Shown in pieces: positions 27,201-34,906 of a DNA stretch of 64,000 bases. The stretch comes from Eubacterium sp. Its GTDB lineage: Bacteria; Bacillota; Clostridia; Lachnospirales; Lachnospiraceae. A program made the translations under genes and the position numbers. Numbering within the stretch: position 1 is the stretch's first letter; the number at the start of each line of letters is the position of its first letter. The notes under the pieces were generated by a model that saw only the letters and a program-made list of their open reading frames with translations, made no database searches and had not been told where the DNA came from. The stretch is taken from contig JAFZRN010000014.1 in the NCBI GenBank assembly GCA_017619835.1, positions 1-64,000 on the forward strand. The letters run 5' to 3'.

Positions 27201-27671
27201 ATTGCCAAGATCAAAGCACAGGCACTTAACAAGGTTTCACTTGATGCACTTGATAAGCTCAAGGGCGGATGTCTCGTAGTAGAGAATGCCGGACTTGTTA
27301 AGCCTGAAAAGCTCATTGAGGTTGTTAATCTTTCAGCTAAGGATGTTAAGGACTTTGTAATCATCCTTACAGGCGAGATTGATTCTATCTCAAGACTGTT
27401 CGGAAATACTGCTGAGATCCTTTCAGAGTTTGAGTACCTAATCGATATGACCAAGATCACAAAGGAAGATATGGCAAGTGTTGCTCTTTCCTATATCGAG
27501 AACCGTGGCTTCAAGTATGTTGCTGAAGTTAAGGCTAAGCTTGACAGCGTGATCATGGGTATGGAGACAGGTAACCTCGACAGACTTATCACAGCTGTTG
27601 ATAAGGCACTTGAAAAGGCTGCAAAGAGAGACGACGAAAAGAGAAGAGTAATACCTGAGGATTTTAGTTAA
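24207..27671 (+). CDS. giant coiled-coil protein with degenerate AAA+ C-terminus
   Basis: This protein has 1154 residues. Residues 1-110 are charged helix. About 110-280 are disordered and Gly/Ser/Asp-rich (GLGGLGLKG). About 285-920 are continuous Ala/Glu/Lys coiled coil. The last 230 residues follow the CbbX/SpoVK-type AAA+ plan but have lost its catalytic motifs. The Walker A position reads GQYGFGSV (971-978), with S977 where Lys should be. The Walker B position reads GGCLVVENAG, with E1026/N1027 in place of Asp-Glu. It is therefore predicted not to hydrolyse ATP. AAGGAGGAG precedes a GTG start. The stop overlaps the mreB start by one base, pointing to a cytoskeletal partner role. Confidence 0.8.
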   Translation: MAVDQREALIAAVRAQVEKERAEKQKKLEREQEAMAFSKKGEKKSEEKRQYKTLTPEELARIEERKRRKRAEELGIDLPEDKEETSAPEPEETNVAESGDDAETTVLTADMNPNEGLGGLGLKGKDSSKGGLGSTPTGGLGSIPSGGGLGADIKTGKDDVTVLDGADSDKYSFSADGTKTVSEDKGWESTDDDLGFKKTADDLDSIIPTNRETPTNDVDSMYDIDDDDSLFDAQTSSMDGFQDVSSKEEEETIVDDAEEEPKSGRRKNKFEEELQEEKERKKKMSSGIDDQERRLAAAREKAAARKKAQFDKEKAVEEAAKKAEEESAANAEFMRKAEEESRAKAEEIAARKAEEAAKRQAEEAEKRRKLEEQRKKAADEARRIAAKEFREKARQDAEKELEEAKKAEEEALKELEELKMHVKPEYDVVVDKTALEQELETKIEETKGDIEYAKHKVTEAEKKLEETKSNRVSVEADIKAKDEEIAAILAEIDDIEAKAEEDRKAAFAEAEEDKDNIITKLITDASEAAELIAKKREDEARRVIQKEAAEKQAEDERRFNDEEVALKSEIETAELRVKEAEDKKVEIENSISDLRRAAEDARFAIEDAEKAVEYAEDDVRAAESDVELANAGVAGAEGALAEAKRNVVEAEKALELAKNKVGLAETELEAAKEKVIFCEADVRTRMEAVEAAKADVEVKKAAAEEAENKITTISDDIAAAEAEIETRKEAVKEISTRTHDIDERRANAAKDREVALAAAIKSAVASTASYVAEAVEKAKKEAWVKADEQIKALSEEKIKVIDEEVEKSKDDVRARAKEQEAEKAKLVKALSFADRDIKDAEKAVKDAEKVVLDKEESIKAFEKDIETARAKAEEENKKKSSESQSGLKEAKEKLEEARKAVKAAADKAASVDSMEIDLTKIAPGSRLPMAANYLEKYLKIEASADEMVDTFNDIAANMEQTIRSRNIVILGQYGFGSVCVGEDFARSFYDMGICSAKTIAKIKAQALNKVSLDALDKLKGGCLVVENAGLVKPEKLIEVVNLSAKDVKDFVIILTGEIDSISRLFGNTAEILSEFEYLIDMTKITKEDMASVALSYIENRGFKYVAEVKAKLDSVIMGMETGNLDRLITAVDKALEKAAKRDDEKRRVIPEDFS

Positions 27672-28675
27672 TGTATCGTATAGACATGGGTATCGACCTC
27701 GGTACATCCAAGGTTTGTATATATATGCGGGACAAAGGGATAGTTATAAACCAGCCCTCTGTCCTCGCATATGAACGTAAAGAAAAAAGAATAATAGCAG
27801 TTGGTTCAAAAGCCAAAAGAATGCTCGGAAAGACTACTGAAGCTATAATAGTTGAAAAGCCTATGAAACACGGAGTCATTTCCGAGTATGCTATTGCCGA
27901 GAGGATGATAAAGGCTTTTGTAAAGAATGCTCTCAGAAAGAGAAGACTTCTGGGAAGACCGAATATCTGCATAACCGTTCCCCAGGGAATAACCGAAGTT
28001 GAAAGACGTGCTGTTGAGGATGCTATAGTTAAGACCGGAGCAAGAGAGATATTTCTTCTTGAATCACCGGTTGCTGCAGCTCTCGGTACGGGCGTTGATA
28101 TAATGGAGACCCAGGGACACATGATAGTCGATATCGGAGGAGGAACCACCGAGATAGCTATCATATCATCCGGAGATATAGCTTACGGAAAATCGCTTAA
28201 GATAGGCGGAGATGATTTTACGGACGCTCTTGCAAGATATGTAAGAAGAAAGTATAACATCGAGCTTGGCGATCTTTCGGCAGAGGATGCAAAGGTCGAG
28301 ATTGCAGGGGTTTATCCAAGAACTGTTGATTCATCTTATGAGATAAAAGGCAAGAGTCAGATAAATGGTCTTCCGGTAAGACTTGATCTGAGTGCCAACG
28401 AAACAGTTGAAGCTTTTGAGGAGCTTACAACTCAGATCATTGATGGAATCATGAGTGTTCTGGATAAGGCAGAGACCGAGCTTATAGCTGATATAGGTAA
28501 AGAAGGAATACTTCTTTCAGGAGGAGGAGCACTTATCTATGGAATGGATAAGCTTATTACCGCTAAGACGGGTATCAAGGTTTCAATAGCCGATGAACCT
28601 GATTCGGTAGTGGCTGCCGGCGCAGGAATGGCCGGTGAATATATCATGATCCAGGATGAAGAAAGCAAGAAATAA
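27671..28675 (+). CDS. mreB: MreB/Mbl-family actin-like protein
   Basis: This 334-residue bacterial actin would polymerise under the membrane and guide cell-wall synthesis or another process. The actin ATPase motifs are visible: phosphate 1 DMGIDLGTSKVCIYM (5-19), phosphate 2 VDIGGGTTEIAII near residue 157, and the adenosine motif LLSGGGALIYGM near 285. HGVISEYAIAERMIKAF is typical of MreB. No mreC, mreD or minD lies nearby, so this is probably a secondary, operon-specific paralogue rather than the main shape-determining copy; that is an inference. It overlaps the coiled-coil gene by one base and is followed by a terminator. Confidence 0.92.
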   Translation: MYRIDMGIDLGTSKVCIYMRDKGIVINQPSVLAYERKEKRIIAVGSKAKRMLGKTTEAIIVEKPMKHGVISEYAIAERMIKAFVKNALRKRRLLGRPNICITVPQGITEVERRAVEDAIVKTGAREIFLLESPVAAALGTGVDIMETQGHMIVDIGGGTTEIAIISSGDIAYGKSLKIGGDDFTDALARYVRRKYNIELGDLSAEDAKVEIAGVYPRTVDSSYEIKGKSQINGLPVRLDLSANETVEAFEELTTQIIDGIMSVLDKAETELIADIGKEGILLSGGGALIYGMDKLITAKTGIKVSIADEPDSVVAAGAGMAGEYIMIQDEESKK

Positions 28676-28681
28676 TATGGT

Positions 28682-28718
28682 TGAGGCGTTACAAAATGTA
28701 GCGCCTCATTATTTTTTA
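28682..28718 (+). terminator. terminator of the MreB operon
   Basis: TGAGGCG (28682-28688) pairs with CGCCTCA (28702-28708), with further pairing TTACA/TGTA inside, followed by TTATTTTTTA. Confidence 0.87.
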
Positions 28719-28742
28719 TGTTGCCAATCATTTTTATTGCGA

Positions 28743-28771
28743 TTGACTTTACTTTATGATATTATTATAAA
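28743..28771 (+). promoter_or_regulatory. promoter of the butyrate operon
   Basis: TTGACT (28743-28748) and TATAAA (28766-28771) are separated by 17 bases, about 70 bases before the thl start. Confidence 0.75.
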
Positions 28772-28843
28772 GCCTTTCTGTCGGTCCAGACAGTTTAGCA
28801 CTTTAATGTTATAAAGAATCATTAATATATGGAGGAATTATCT

Positions 28844-30040
28844 ATGTCAAAAAAAGTCGTTTTAGCAGGCGCATGTCGTACAGCAATCGGTACCATGGGT
28901 GGATCACTCAGCACAACCCCTGTAGCTGAACTCGGTGCGATCGTTATTAAAGAAGCATTAAGCCGTGCAGGTGTTCCCGCTGATCAGGTTGATCATGTAT
29001 ACATGGGATGCGTTATCCAGGCAGGTCAGGGTCAGAATGTTGCACGTCAGTCATCCATTAAAGCAGGTATCCCTGTTGAAGTTCCTGCAGTAACAGTTAA
29101 TGTTGTCTGCGGTTCAGGTCTTAACTGCGTTAACATGGCTGCACAGATGATCCAGGCAGGTGATGCTGATATCGTTGTTGCCGGTGGTATGGAAAACATG
29201 TCAATGGCTCCTTTTGCACTTCCTAACGGACGTTACGGTTATAGGATGACCTGGCCTTCAAACAGTCAGGGCGCTCTTGTTGATACAATGGTTAAGGATG
29301 CACTTTGGGATGCATTTAACGACTATCATATGATAAAGACAGCTGATAATGTAGCTGAGCAGTGGGGACTTACAAGAGAAGAGCTTGATGAGTTCGCAGC
29401 TTATTCACAGCAGAAGTGCCAGAAGGCTATGGAAGAAGGCGCATTTAAGAGAGAGATAGTTCCTGTAGAGATAAAGAAAAAGAAAGAAACAGTTGTATTT
29501 GATACAGATGAGAACCCTCGTGCAGGTATCACTGCAGAAGGTCTCGGACGTATGAGAGCAATTAATCCCGATGGATATGTAACAGCAGGTAATGCATCAG
29601 GTATCAATGACGGTGCAGCTGCTATCGTTGTTATGTCTGCAGAGAAGGCTGAAGAGCTTGGTGTTAAGCCTATGGCTACTTTCGTTGGCGGAGCTATCGC
29701 AGGTGTTGCACCTGAGATCATGGGTGTTGGTCCTGTTGCTGCAACAAAGAAGGTTATGGCTAAGACAGGTTATAAGATTGAAGACTTTGATGTAATTGAG
29801 GCTAATGAGGCATTTGCTGCTCAGTCAGTTGCAGTTGGTAAGGATCTCGGAATCGATGTTGAGAAGCAGCTTAATCCCCGTGGTGGTGCTATCGCACTTG
29901 GACACCCTGTTGGAGCTTCAGGCTGCCGTATCCTTGTTACTCTGCTTCATGAGATGGAAGATATGGACCTTAAGAAGGGTCTTGCAACTCTTTGTATTGG
30001 TGGCGGAATGGGCTGCGCAACAATCGTTGAAAGAGACTAA
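28844..30040 (+). CDS. thl: acetyl-CoA acetyltransferase (thiolase)
   Basis: This enzyme condenses two acetyl-CoA to acetoacetyl-CoA, the first step toward butyryl-CoA. It has 398 residues. The acyl-accepting cysteine is C89 in VNVVCGSGLNCVNMA. ALGHPVGASGCR carries the catalytic His and CIGGGMGCATIVER carries the second cysteine C384. GGMENMSMAP near residue 115 is also diagnostic. I start at ATG 28844, preceded by GGAGGA with 7-base spacing; the in-frame ATG at 28829 overlaps that site. It is the first gene of thl-crt-hbd-bcd-etfB-etfA. Confidence 0.96.
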   Translation: MSKKVVLAGACRTAIGTMGGSLSTTPVAELGAIVIKEALSRAGVPADQVDHVYMGCVIQAGQGQNVARQSSIKAGIPVEVPAVTVNVVCGSGLNCVNMAAQMIQAGDADIVVAGGMENMSMAPFALPNGRYGYRMTWPSNSQGALVDTMVKDALWDAFNDYHMIKTADNVAEQWGLTREELDEFAAYSQQKCQKAMEEGAFKREIVPVEIKKKKETVVFDTDENPRAGITAEGLGRMRAINPDGYVTAGNASGINDGAAAIVVMSAEKAEELGVKPMATFVGGAIAGVAPEIMGVGPVAATKKVMAKTGYKIEDFDVIEANEAFAAQSVAVGKDLGIDVEKQLNPRGGAIALGHPVGASGCRILVTLLHEMEDMDLKKGLATLCIGGGMGCATIVERD

Positions 30041-30076
30041 TTAAGGGCACGATTACCATATATAAGGAGATATAAA

Positions 30077-30871
30077 ATGGCTGAATTTATTACATATGAG
30101 CAGGAAGGTTTTGTAGGCGTTATAACAATAAATCGTCCTCAGGCACTTAATGCTCTTAATTCTAAGGTTCTTGAAGAGCTTGATGCTGCTTTTAAAGCAG
30201 TTGACCTTGATACAACACGTGCACTTATTCTTACAGGAGCTGGTGAGAAGTCCTTTGTGGCAGGAGCTGATATCGGTGAGATGTCATCACTCAGCAAGGC
30301 AGAGGGTGAAGCTTTTGGTAAGAAGGGTAATGATATATTCCGTATGATCGAGACATTTCCGATTCCTGTAATTGCTGCAGTTAACGGTTTTGCTCTTGGT
30401 GGCGGATGTGAGATAGCTATGAGCTGCGATATCAGAATCTGTTCTGAAAATGCAATCTTCGGACAGCCCGAGGTTGGTCTCGGAATCACTCCGGGATTTG
30501 GCGGAACACAGAGACTTGCAAGAATAGTCGGTGTAGGAATGGCTAAACAGCTTATCTATACTGCTCGTAATATCAAGGCTGAGCAGGCTAAGGCTATCGG
30601 TCTAGTAAATGATGTCTATCCTCAGGAAGAACTCATGGATCAGGCTAAGAAGCTGGCTTCCATCATTTCCGCAAATGCACCTATAGCTGTACGTAACTGC
30701 AAAAAGGCAATCAACGACGGACTTGATGCAGATATGGATCAGGCTATAGTAATAGAAGAAAAGCTTTTCGGTGACTGCTTCGAAACAGAAGACCAGAAAG
30801 CTGCTATGGCTAATTTCCTTGAGAAGGATAAAGAAAAGAAACTTAAGGTTGTACCTTTCCAGAATAAATAA
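30077..30871 (+). CDS. crt: 3-hydroxybutyryl-CoA dehydratase (crotonase)
   Basis: This 264-residue crotonase dehydrates 3-hydroxybutyryl-CoA to crotonyl-CoA. The oxyanion-hole segments are VAGADIGEM near residue 66 and NGFALGGGCEIAMSCD near 105. The catalytic glutamates lie in FGQPEVGLGITPGFGGTQRL. AAGGAGATATAAA precedes the ATG. It sits 36 bases after thl and 16 before hbd within one operon, which supports the butyrate-specific role over fatty-acid oxidation. Confidence 0.95.
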   Translation: MAEFITYEQEGFVGVITINRPQALNALNSKVLEELDAAFKAVDLDTTRALILTGAGEKSFVAGADIGEMSSLSKAEGEAFGKKGNDIFRMIETFPIPVIAAVNGFALGGGCEIAMSCDIRICSENAIFGQPEVGLGITPGFGGTQRLARIVGVGMAKQLIYTARNIKAEQAKAIGLVNDVYPQEELMDQAKKLASIISANAPIAVRNCKKAINDGLDADMDQAIVIEEKLFGDCFETEDQKAAMANFLEKDKEKKLKVVPFQNK

Positions 30872-30887
30872 ACAGGAGGATATATTA

Positions 30888-31760
30888 ATGAAGGTAGGCG
30901 TAATTGGCGCAGGAACAATGGGCCAGGGTATTGCGAAGGCATTTGCCCAGGTTGAAGGATATGAGGTTGCACTCTGCGATATCAAGCAGGAGTGGGCTGA
31001 AGGCGGAAAAGACAAGATTGCAAAGGGTTATGCAAGACTTGTTGCCAAGGAAAAGATGACTCAGGAAGCTGTTGATGCTATCCTTGCTAAGATCACACCC
31101 GGTCTTAAAGAAGATATATGTGCAGACTGCGATCTTATCGTAGAAGCTGCTTTTGAGAATATGGAAGTTAAGAAGACTACATTTGCAGAGCTTGACAAGA
31201 TCTGTAAGCCTGAATGTATCTTTGCTTCAAATACATCAAGCCTTTCAATCACTGAGATTGGAAATGGCCTTACAAGACCTATGGTAGGAATGCATTTCTT
31301 TAATCCTGCCGACAGAATGAAGCTTGTTGAGGTTATAGCAGGCGTTAATACACCTGATGAAACCGTTAAGACTATCGTTGAGATAGCTGAGGCAATCGGC
31401 AAGACTCCTGTTCAGGTTAACGAGGCTGCAGGCTTTGTTGTAAACAGAATCCTTATTCCTATGATAAATGAAGCTGCATTTATCAAGATGGAAGGTGTAT
31501 CAGATATCGAAGGTATCGATGCTGCTATGAAGCTTGGCGCTAATCATCCTATGGGACCGCTTGAACTCGGTGATTTCGTAGGTCTTGATATCTGTCTTGC
31601 AATCATGGATGTTCTCTATGCAGAGACAGGCGACAGCAAGTATCGTGCATGTCCGCTTCTTCGTAAGATGGTTCGCGGCGGTAATCTCGGTGTTAAGAGT
31701 GGTAAGGGATTCTATAAGTATAACGAAGACCGTACAAAGACACCCGTTGATGCATTATAA
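30888..31760 (+). CDS. hbd: 3-hydroxybutyryl-CoA dehydrogenase
   Basis: This enzyme reduces acetoacetyl-CoA to 3-hydroxybutyryl-CoA with NAD(P)H. It has 290 residues. The dinucleotide fold opens with VGVIGAGTMGQGIA (3-16). The catalytic His lies in MHFFNPADRMKLVEV, and GFVVNRILIPMINEA begins the C-terminal helical dimer domain. I start at ATG 30888, with AACAGGAGGA seven bases before it. An open frame extends upstream into crt but has no ribosome binding site and encodes no family sequence there. Confidence 0.96.
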   Translation: MKVGVIGAGTMGQGIAKAFAQVEGYEVALCDIKQEWAEGGKDKIAKGYARLVAKEKMTQEAVDAILAKITPGLKEDICADCDLIVEAAFENMEVKKTTFAELDKICKPECIFASNTSSLSITEIGNGLTRPMVGMHFFNPADRMKLVEVIAGVNTPDETVKTIVEIAEAIGKTPVQVNEAAGFVVNRILIPMINEAAFIKMEGVSDIEGIDAAMKLGANHPMGPLELGDFVGLDICLAIMDVLYAETGDSKYRACPLLRKMVRGGNLGVKSGKGFYKYNEDRTKTPVDAL

Positions 31761-31801
31761 GATCATCAACCGGTAACAATAAATGATTCGGAGGAAAAAT
31801 C

Positions 31802-32968
31802 ATGGATTTCACATTTAGCAAGAAGCATGAAATGGCGAGAAACCTTTTCAGGGATTTTGCTGAAAATGAAGTTAAGCCCCTCGCAATGGAGATCGACGAA
31901 GAACACAGATTTCCCAGTGAGACTGTCGAGAAGATGGCAAAGGCTGGCTTCATGGGTATTCCCGTACCGAAGGAGTATGGCGGACAGGGATGCGACATTC
32001 TTACTTATATAATGGCTGTTGAGGAGATCGCTAAGGTCTGTGCCACAACTTCCGTTATTCTTTCAGCTCATACATCACTTTGTATCGATCCTATCCTTAC
32101 ATATGGAACTCAGGAGCAGAAGGATAAGTATGTTGCCGACCTTGCAACAGGCAGAAAGCTTGGTGCATTTGCTCTTACAGAGCCCGGTGCAGGAACAGAC
32201 GCTCAGATGCAGCAGACAAAGGCTGTACTTGATGGCGAAGAATGGGTACTTAATGGTTCCAAGTGCTTCATAACCAATGGTAAGGTTGCAGATGTATACA
32301 TCGTTATCGCTGTTACCGGCATCGTTGAGAAGCGCGGACGTAAGATGAAGGAGATATCTGCTTTTATCGTAGATAAAGATATCCCCGGATTTTCCTTCGG
32401 AACAAAAGAGAATAAGATGGGTATATGCGGTTCTTCCACATACGAACTCATTTTCGAGGATGCTCGTATTCCCAAGAGTGCACTTCTCGGTGCTCAGGGT
32501 AAGGGCTTTGGTATCGCAATGCATACACTTGACGGCGGCCGTATCGGTATCGCTGCTCAGGCTCTTGGTATTGCTGAGGGAGCTCTTGAGAGAACAATCG
32601 CTTATACAAAGGAGAGAAAGCAGTTTGGACGTTCCATTTCCGCTTTCCAGAATACACAGTTCCAGCTTGCCAATATGGCTACTAAGGTTGAGGCTGCAAA
32701 ATGTCTTGTTTACAAGGCTGCAATGAAGAAACAGGAATTTGCCGATGGTGCAAAGGTTTCCTACAGTGTAGAAGCTGCTATGGCTAAGCTTTATGCTGCT
32801 GAGGTTGCTATGGATGTAACTACCAAGGCTGTTCAGCTTCACGGTGGATACGGCTACATCAAGGAATATGAAGTAGAGCGTATGATGCGTGATGCTAAGA
32901 TCACAGAGATTTATGAGGGTACCAGCGAGGTTCAGCGTATGGTTATCTCAGGAAATCTGTTGGCGTAG
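31802..32968 (+). CDS. bcd: butyryl-CoA dehydrogenase
   Basis: This FAD enzyme reduces crotonyl-CoA to butyryl-CoA as part of the Bcd-EtfAB complex. It has 388 residues with the acyl-CoA dehydrogenase fold. FALTEPGAGTDA and CFITNG bind flavin, and RKQFGRSISAFQNTQFQLA begins the C-terminal helices. The catalytic base is E372 in YEGTSEVQRM, at the same distance from the C-terminus as in characterised butyryl-CoA dehydrogenases. GGAGGAAAAATC precedes the ATG. etfB begins 12 bases downstream, which suits the electron-bifurcating complex known in butyrate-forming Clostridia. Confidence 0.96.
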   Translation: MDFTFSKKHEMARNLFRDFAENEVKPLAMEIDEEHRFPSETVEKMAKAGFMGIPVPKEYGGQGCDILTYIMAVEEIAKVCATTSVILSAHTSLCIDPILTYGTQEQKDKYVADLATGRKLGAFALTEPGAGTDAQMQQTKAVLDGEEWVLNGSKCFITNGKVADVYIVIAVTGIVEKRGRKMKEISAFIVDKDIPGFSFGTKENKMGICGSSTYELIFEDARIPKSALLGAQGKGFGIAMHTLDGGRIGIAAQALGIAEGALERTIAYTKERKQFGRSISAFQNTQFQLANMATKVEAAKCLVYKAAMKKQEFADGAKVSYSVEAAMAKLYAAEVAMDVTTKAVQLHGGYGYIKEYEVERMMRDAKITEIYEGTSEVQRMVISGNLLA

Positions 32969-32980
32969 GGAGGTACAGAC

Positions 32981-33766
32981 ATGAAGATAGTAGTATGTGT
33001 AAAGCAGGTACCTGATACAAAAGGTGGCGTAAAGTTTAAGGCAGACGGAACTCTTGACAGAGCTGCCATGATCTCGATAATGAACCCGGATGATAAGGCA
33101 GGACTTGAAGCAGCACTCAGGATCAAGGATGAGATTGGTGCAGAAGTTACTGTTGTTACTATGGGTCTTCCCAAGGCAGAGGATGTTCTTAGAGAATCAC
33201 TTGCCATGGGAGCAGATAATGCAGTACTTGTTACTGACAGAAGACTTGCAGGAGCTGATACATGGGCAACTTCCCAGACTATCGCAGCTGCAATAAGAAA
33301 GCTTGACTATGATCTTATCATTACAGGTCGTCAGGCCATAGACGGAGATACGGCTCAGGTTGGTCCTCAGATCTCTGAGCATCTTGGACTTCCCCTCATT
33401 TCTTATGCAGAGGAATTAAAGGTTGAGGGTGACTCGGTTATCGTTAAGAGACAGTATGATGACAGACATCATATCCTTAAGGCTAAGATGCCTTGTCTTA
33501 TAACGGCTCTTTCCGAGTTAAATGTTCCAAGATACATGACTCCTGGCGGAATCTTCGATGCATTTGAAAAAGAAATAACCGTGTGGGACAGAGATGCTCT
33601 TGATACACTTGATGAATCTAATATCGGTCTTAAGGGTTCTCCTACACAGATTGCAAAGGCTTCCGATAAAGTTGCTAAGGGTGCCGGTGAAAAGGTTAAT
33701 CCCGAATCGGCAAATGAAGCAGCTGATTATATTCTCGGAAAACTTGCAGAAAAGTTTGTGATATAG
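32981..33766 (+). CDS. etfB: electron-transfer flavoprotein, beta subunit
   Basis: This is the beta subunit of the Etf that partners Bcd. It has 261 residues. MKIVVCVKQVPDTKGGVKF at the start and ITGRQAIDGDTAQVGPQISEHLGLPLISY near residue 108 are the family hallmarks. In bifurcating Etf complexes this subunit carries the flavin that splits electrons between crotonyl-CoA and ferredoxin; that role is inferred from the operon. AGGGAGG precedes the ATG and etfA follows 12 bases later. Confidence 0.95.
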   Translation: MKIVVCVKQVPDTKGGVKFKADGTLDRAAMISIMNPDDKAGLEAALRIKDEIGAEVTVVTMGLPKAEDVLRESLAMGADNAVLVTDRRLAGADTWATSQTIAAAIRKLDYDLIITGRQAIDGDTAQVGPQISEHLGLPLISYAEELKVEGDSVIVKRQYDDRHHILKAKMPCLITALSELNVPRYMTPGGIFDAFEKEITVWDRDALDTLDESNIGLKGSPTQIAKASDKVAKGAGEKVNPESANEAADYILGKLAEKFVI

Positions 33767-33778
33767 GAGGAACATGAG

Positions 33779-34840
33779 ATGGCATTAGAAGAATATAAGG
33801 GTGTGTATGTCTTTGCTCAGCAGATAGACAATCATATCACTGAGATAACATACGAACTCATGGGAAAGGCCATAGAGCTTGCAGATGATCTTAATACAGA
33901 GGTTGTTGCCGTTCTCTGTGGTTCAGATATTGAAAATAAAGTATTTCATCTTAAGGAGCACGGAGCAGACAGGATAATCCTTATTGATGATCCCGAGCTT
34001 AAGGAATACAGGACCGAGCCATATGCTCATGCTCTGTCAGAGGTTATCAAAGAATATAAGCCGGATGTATTTCTCATCGGTGCAACAGCTATAGGCCGTG
34101 ACCTTGCTCCTCGTGTATGTGCAAGAGTCCATACAGGTCTTACAGCCGATTGTACATCACTTGAGATAGGTGACTTCCCTCTTAATCCGATTCCCGGAAA
34201 GGAAGATGAGCAGAAGCATAATCAGCTGCTTATGACAAGACCTGCTTTTGGCGGAAATACTATCGCCACAATAGCCTGTCCAGATTTCAGACCTCAGATG
34301 GCTACTGTAAGACCCGGCGTTATGAAGAGATCTCCGAAGGAAGTCGGAAGAGAATGTGAGGTTATCAAGTTTAATCCCGGATTCACTCCAGATGAAAAGT
34401 ATGTTGAGATACTCGACATCATTAAGAGCGTAAATGAGACTGTAGATATTCAGAAGGCTAAGATACTTGTAGCCGGTGGAAGAGGCGTTGGTTCAGCTGA
34501 AAACTTCAAGATCATCAAGGATCTTGCTGATGCACTCGGCGGTGAAGTTGCATGTTCACGTGCAGTTGTAGATAACGGCTGGATGCCTAAGGATCATCAG
34601 GTTGGTCAGACCGGTAAAACAGTAAGACCTCTGGTTTACTTTGCAATCGGTATCTCAGGTGCCATACAGCATACAGCCGGTATGGAAGAGTCTGAGATTA
34701 TCATTGCGATAAATAAAGATGATACTGCACCGATCTTTGATGTTGCTGACTATGGTATTGTCGGTGACCTTAATAAGATCGTTCCGCTCTTAACAGAAGG
34801 AATTAAATCCCGTAAGGAAAGCAGTCTGGAAGAAGACTAA
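33779..34840 (+). CDS. etfA: electron-transfer flavoprotein, alpha subunit
   Basis: This is the alpha subunit and FAD carrier of the Etf complex. It has 353 residues. The N-terminal domain (1-200) has LIGATAIGRDLAPRVCARV and the LTADCTSLEI patch. The C-terminal FAD domain has VAGGRGVGSAENF, VGQTGKTVRPLVYFAIGISGAIQH and AINKDDTAPIFDVADYGIVGD. There is no N-terminal ferredoxin domain. It ends the butyrate operon; a large perfect hairpin follows before the protease gene. No terminal butyrate kinase or CoA-transferase gene is in the window. Confidence 0.96.
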   Translation: MALEEYKGVYVFAQQIDNHITEITYELMGKAIELADDLNTEVVAVLCGSDIENKVFHLKEHGADRIILIDDPELKEYRTEPYAHALSEVIKEYKPDVFLIGATAIGRDLAPRVCARVHTGLTADCTSLEIGDFPLNPIPGKEDEQKHNQLLMTRPAFGGNTIATIACPDFRPQMATVRPGVMKRSPKEVGRECEVIKFNPGFTPDEKYVEILDIIKSVNETVDIQKAKILVAGGRGVGSAENFKIIKDLADALGGEVACSRAVVDNGWMPKDHQVGQTGKTVRPLVYFAIGISGAIQHTAGMEESEIIIAINKDDTAPIFDVADYGIVGDLNKIVPLLTEGIKSRKESSLEED

Positions 34841-34846
34841 ATTAAT

Positions 34847-34884
34847 ACACCTCATCCGAGCTTTATAAGTATGGGATGAGGTGT
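34847..34884 (+). other. perfect 11-bp hairpin between etfA and the protease gene
   Basis: ACACCTCATCC (34847-34857) pairs with GGATGAGGTGT (34874-34884) around a 16-base loop. No U-tract follows on the plus strand, so it may stabilise the etfA mRNA end or act as a leaky stop rather than as a classical terminator. Confidence 0.6.
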
Positions 34885-34906
34885 AAAATGTATAAAGGAG
34901 AAAAGT

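Noticed and set aside
28778..28793. Small hairpin CTGTC/GACAG in the thl leader
   Set aside because: Only five pairs, no U-tract and no conserved partner seen; not enough to call a regulatory element.
30771..30887. Upstream extension of Hbd into crt
   Set aside because: No similarity to Hbd, no ribosome binding site, and the NAD-binding motif begins right after ATG 30888.
28844..34840. Butyrate operon as a novel system
   Set aside because: The six genes and their order match the known butyryl-CoA pathway of Butyrivibrio-like bacteria.
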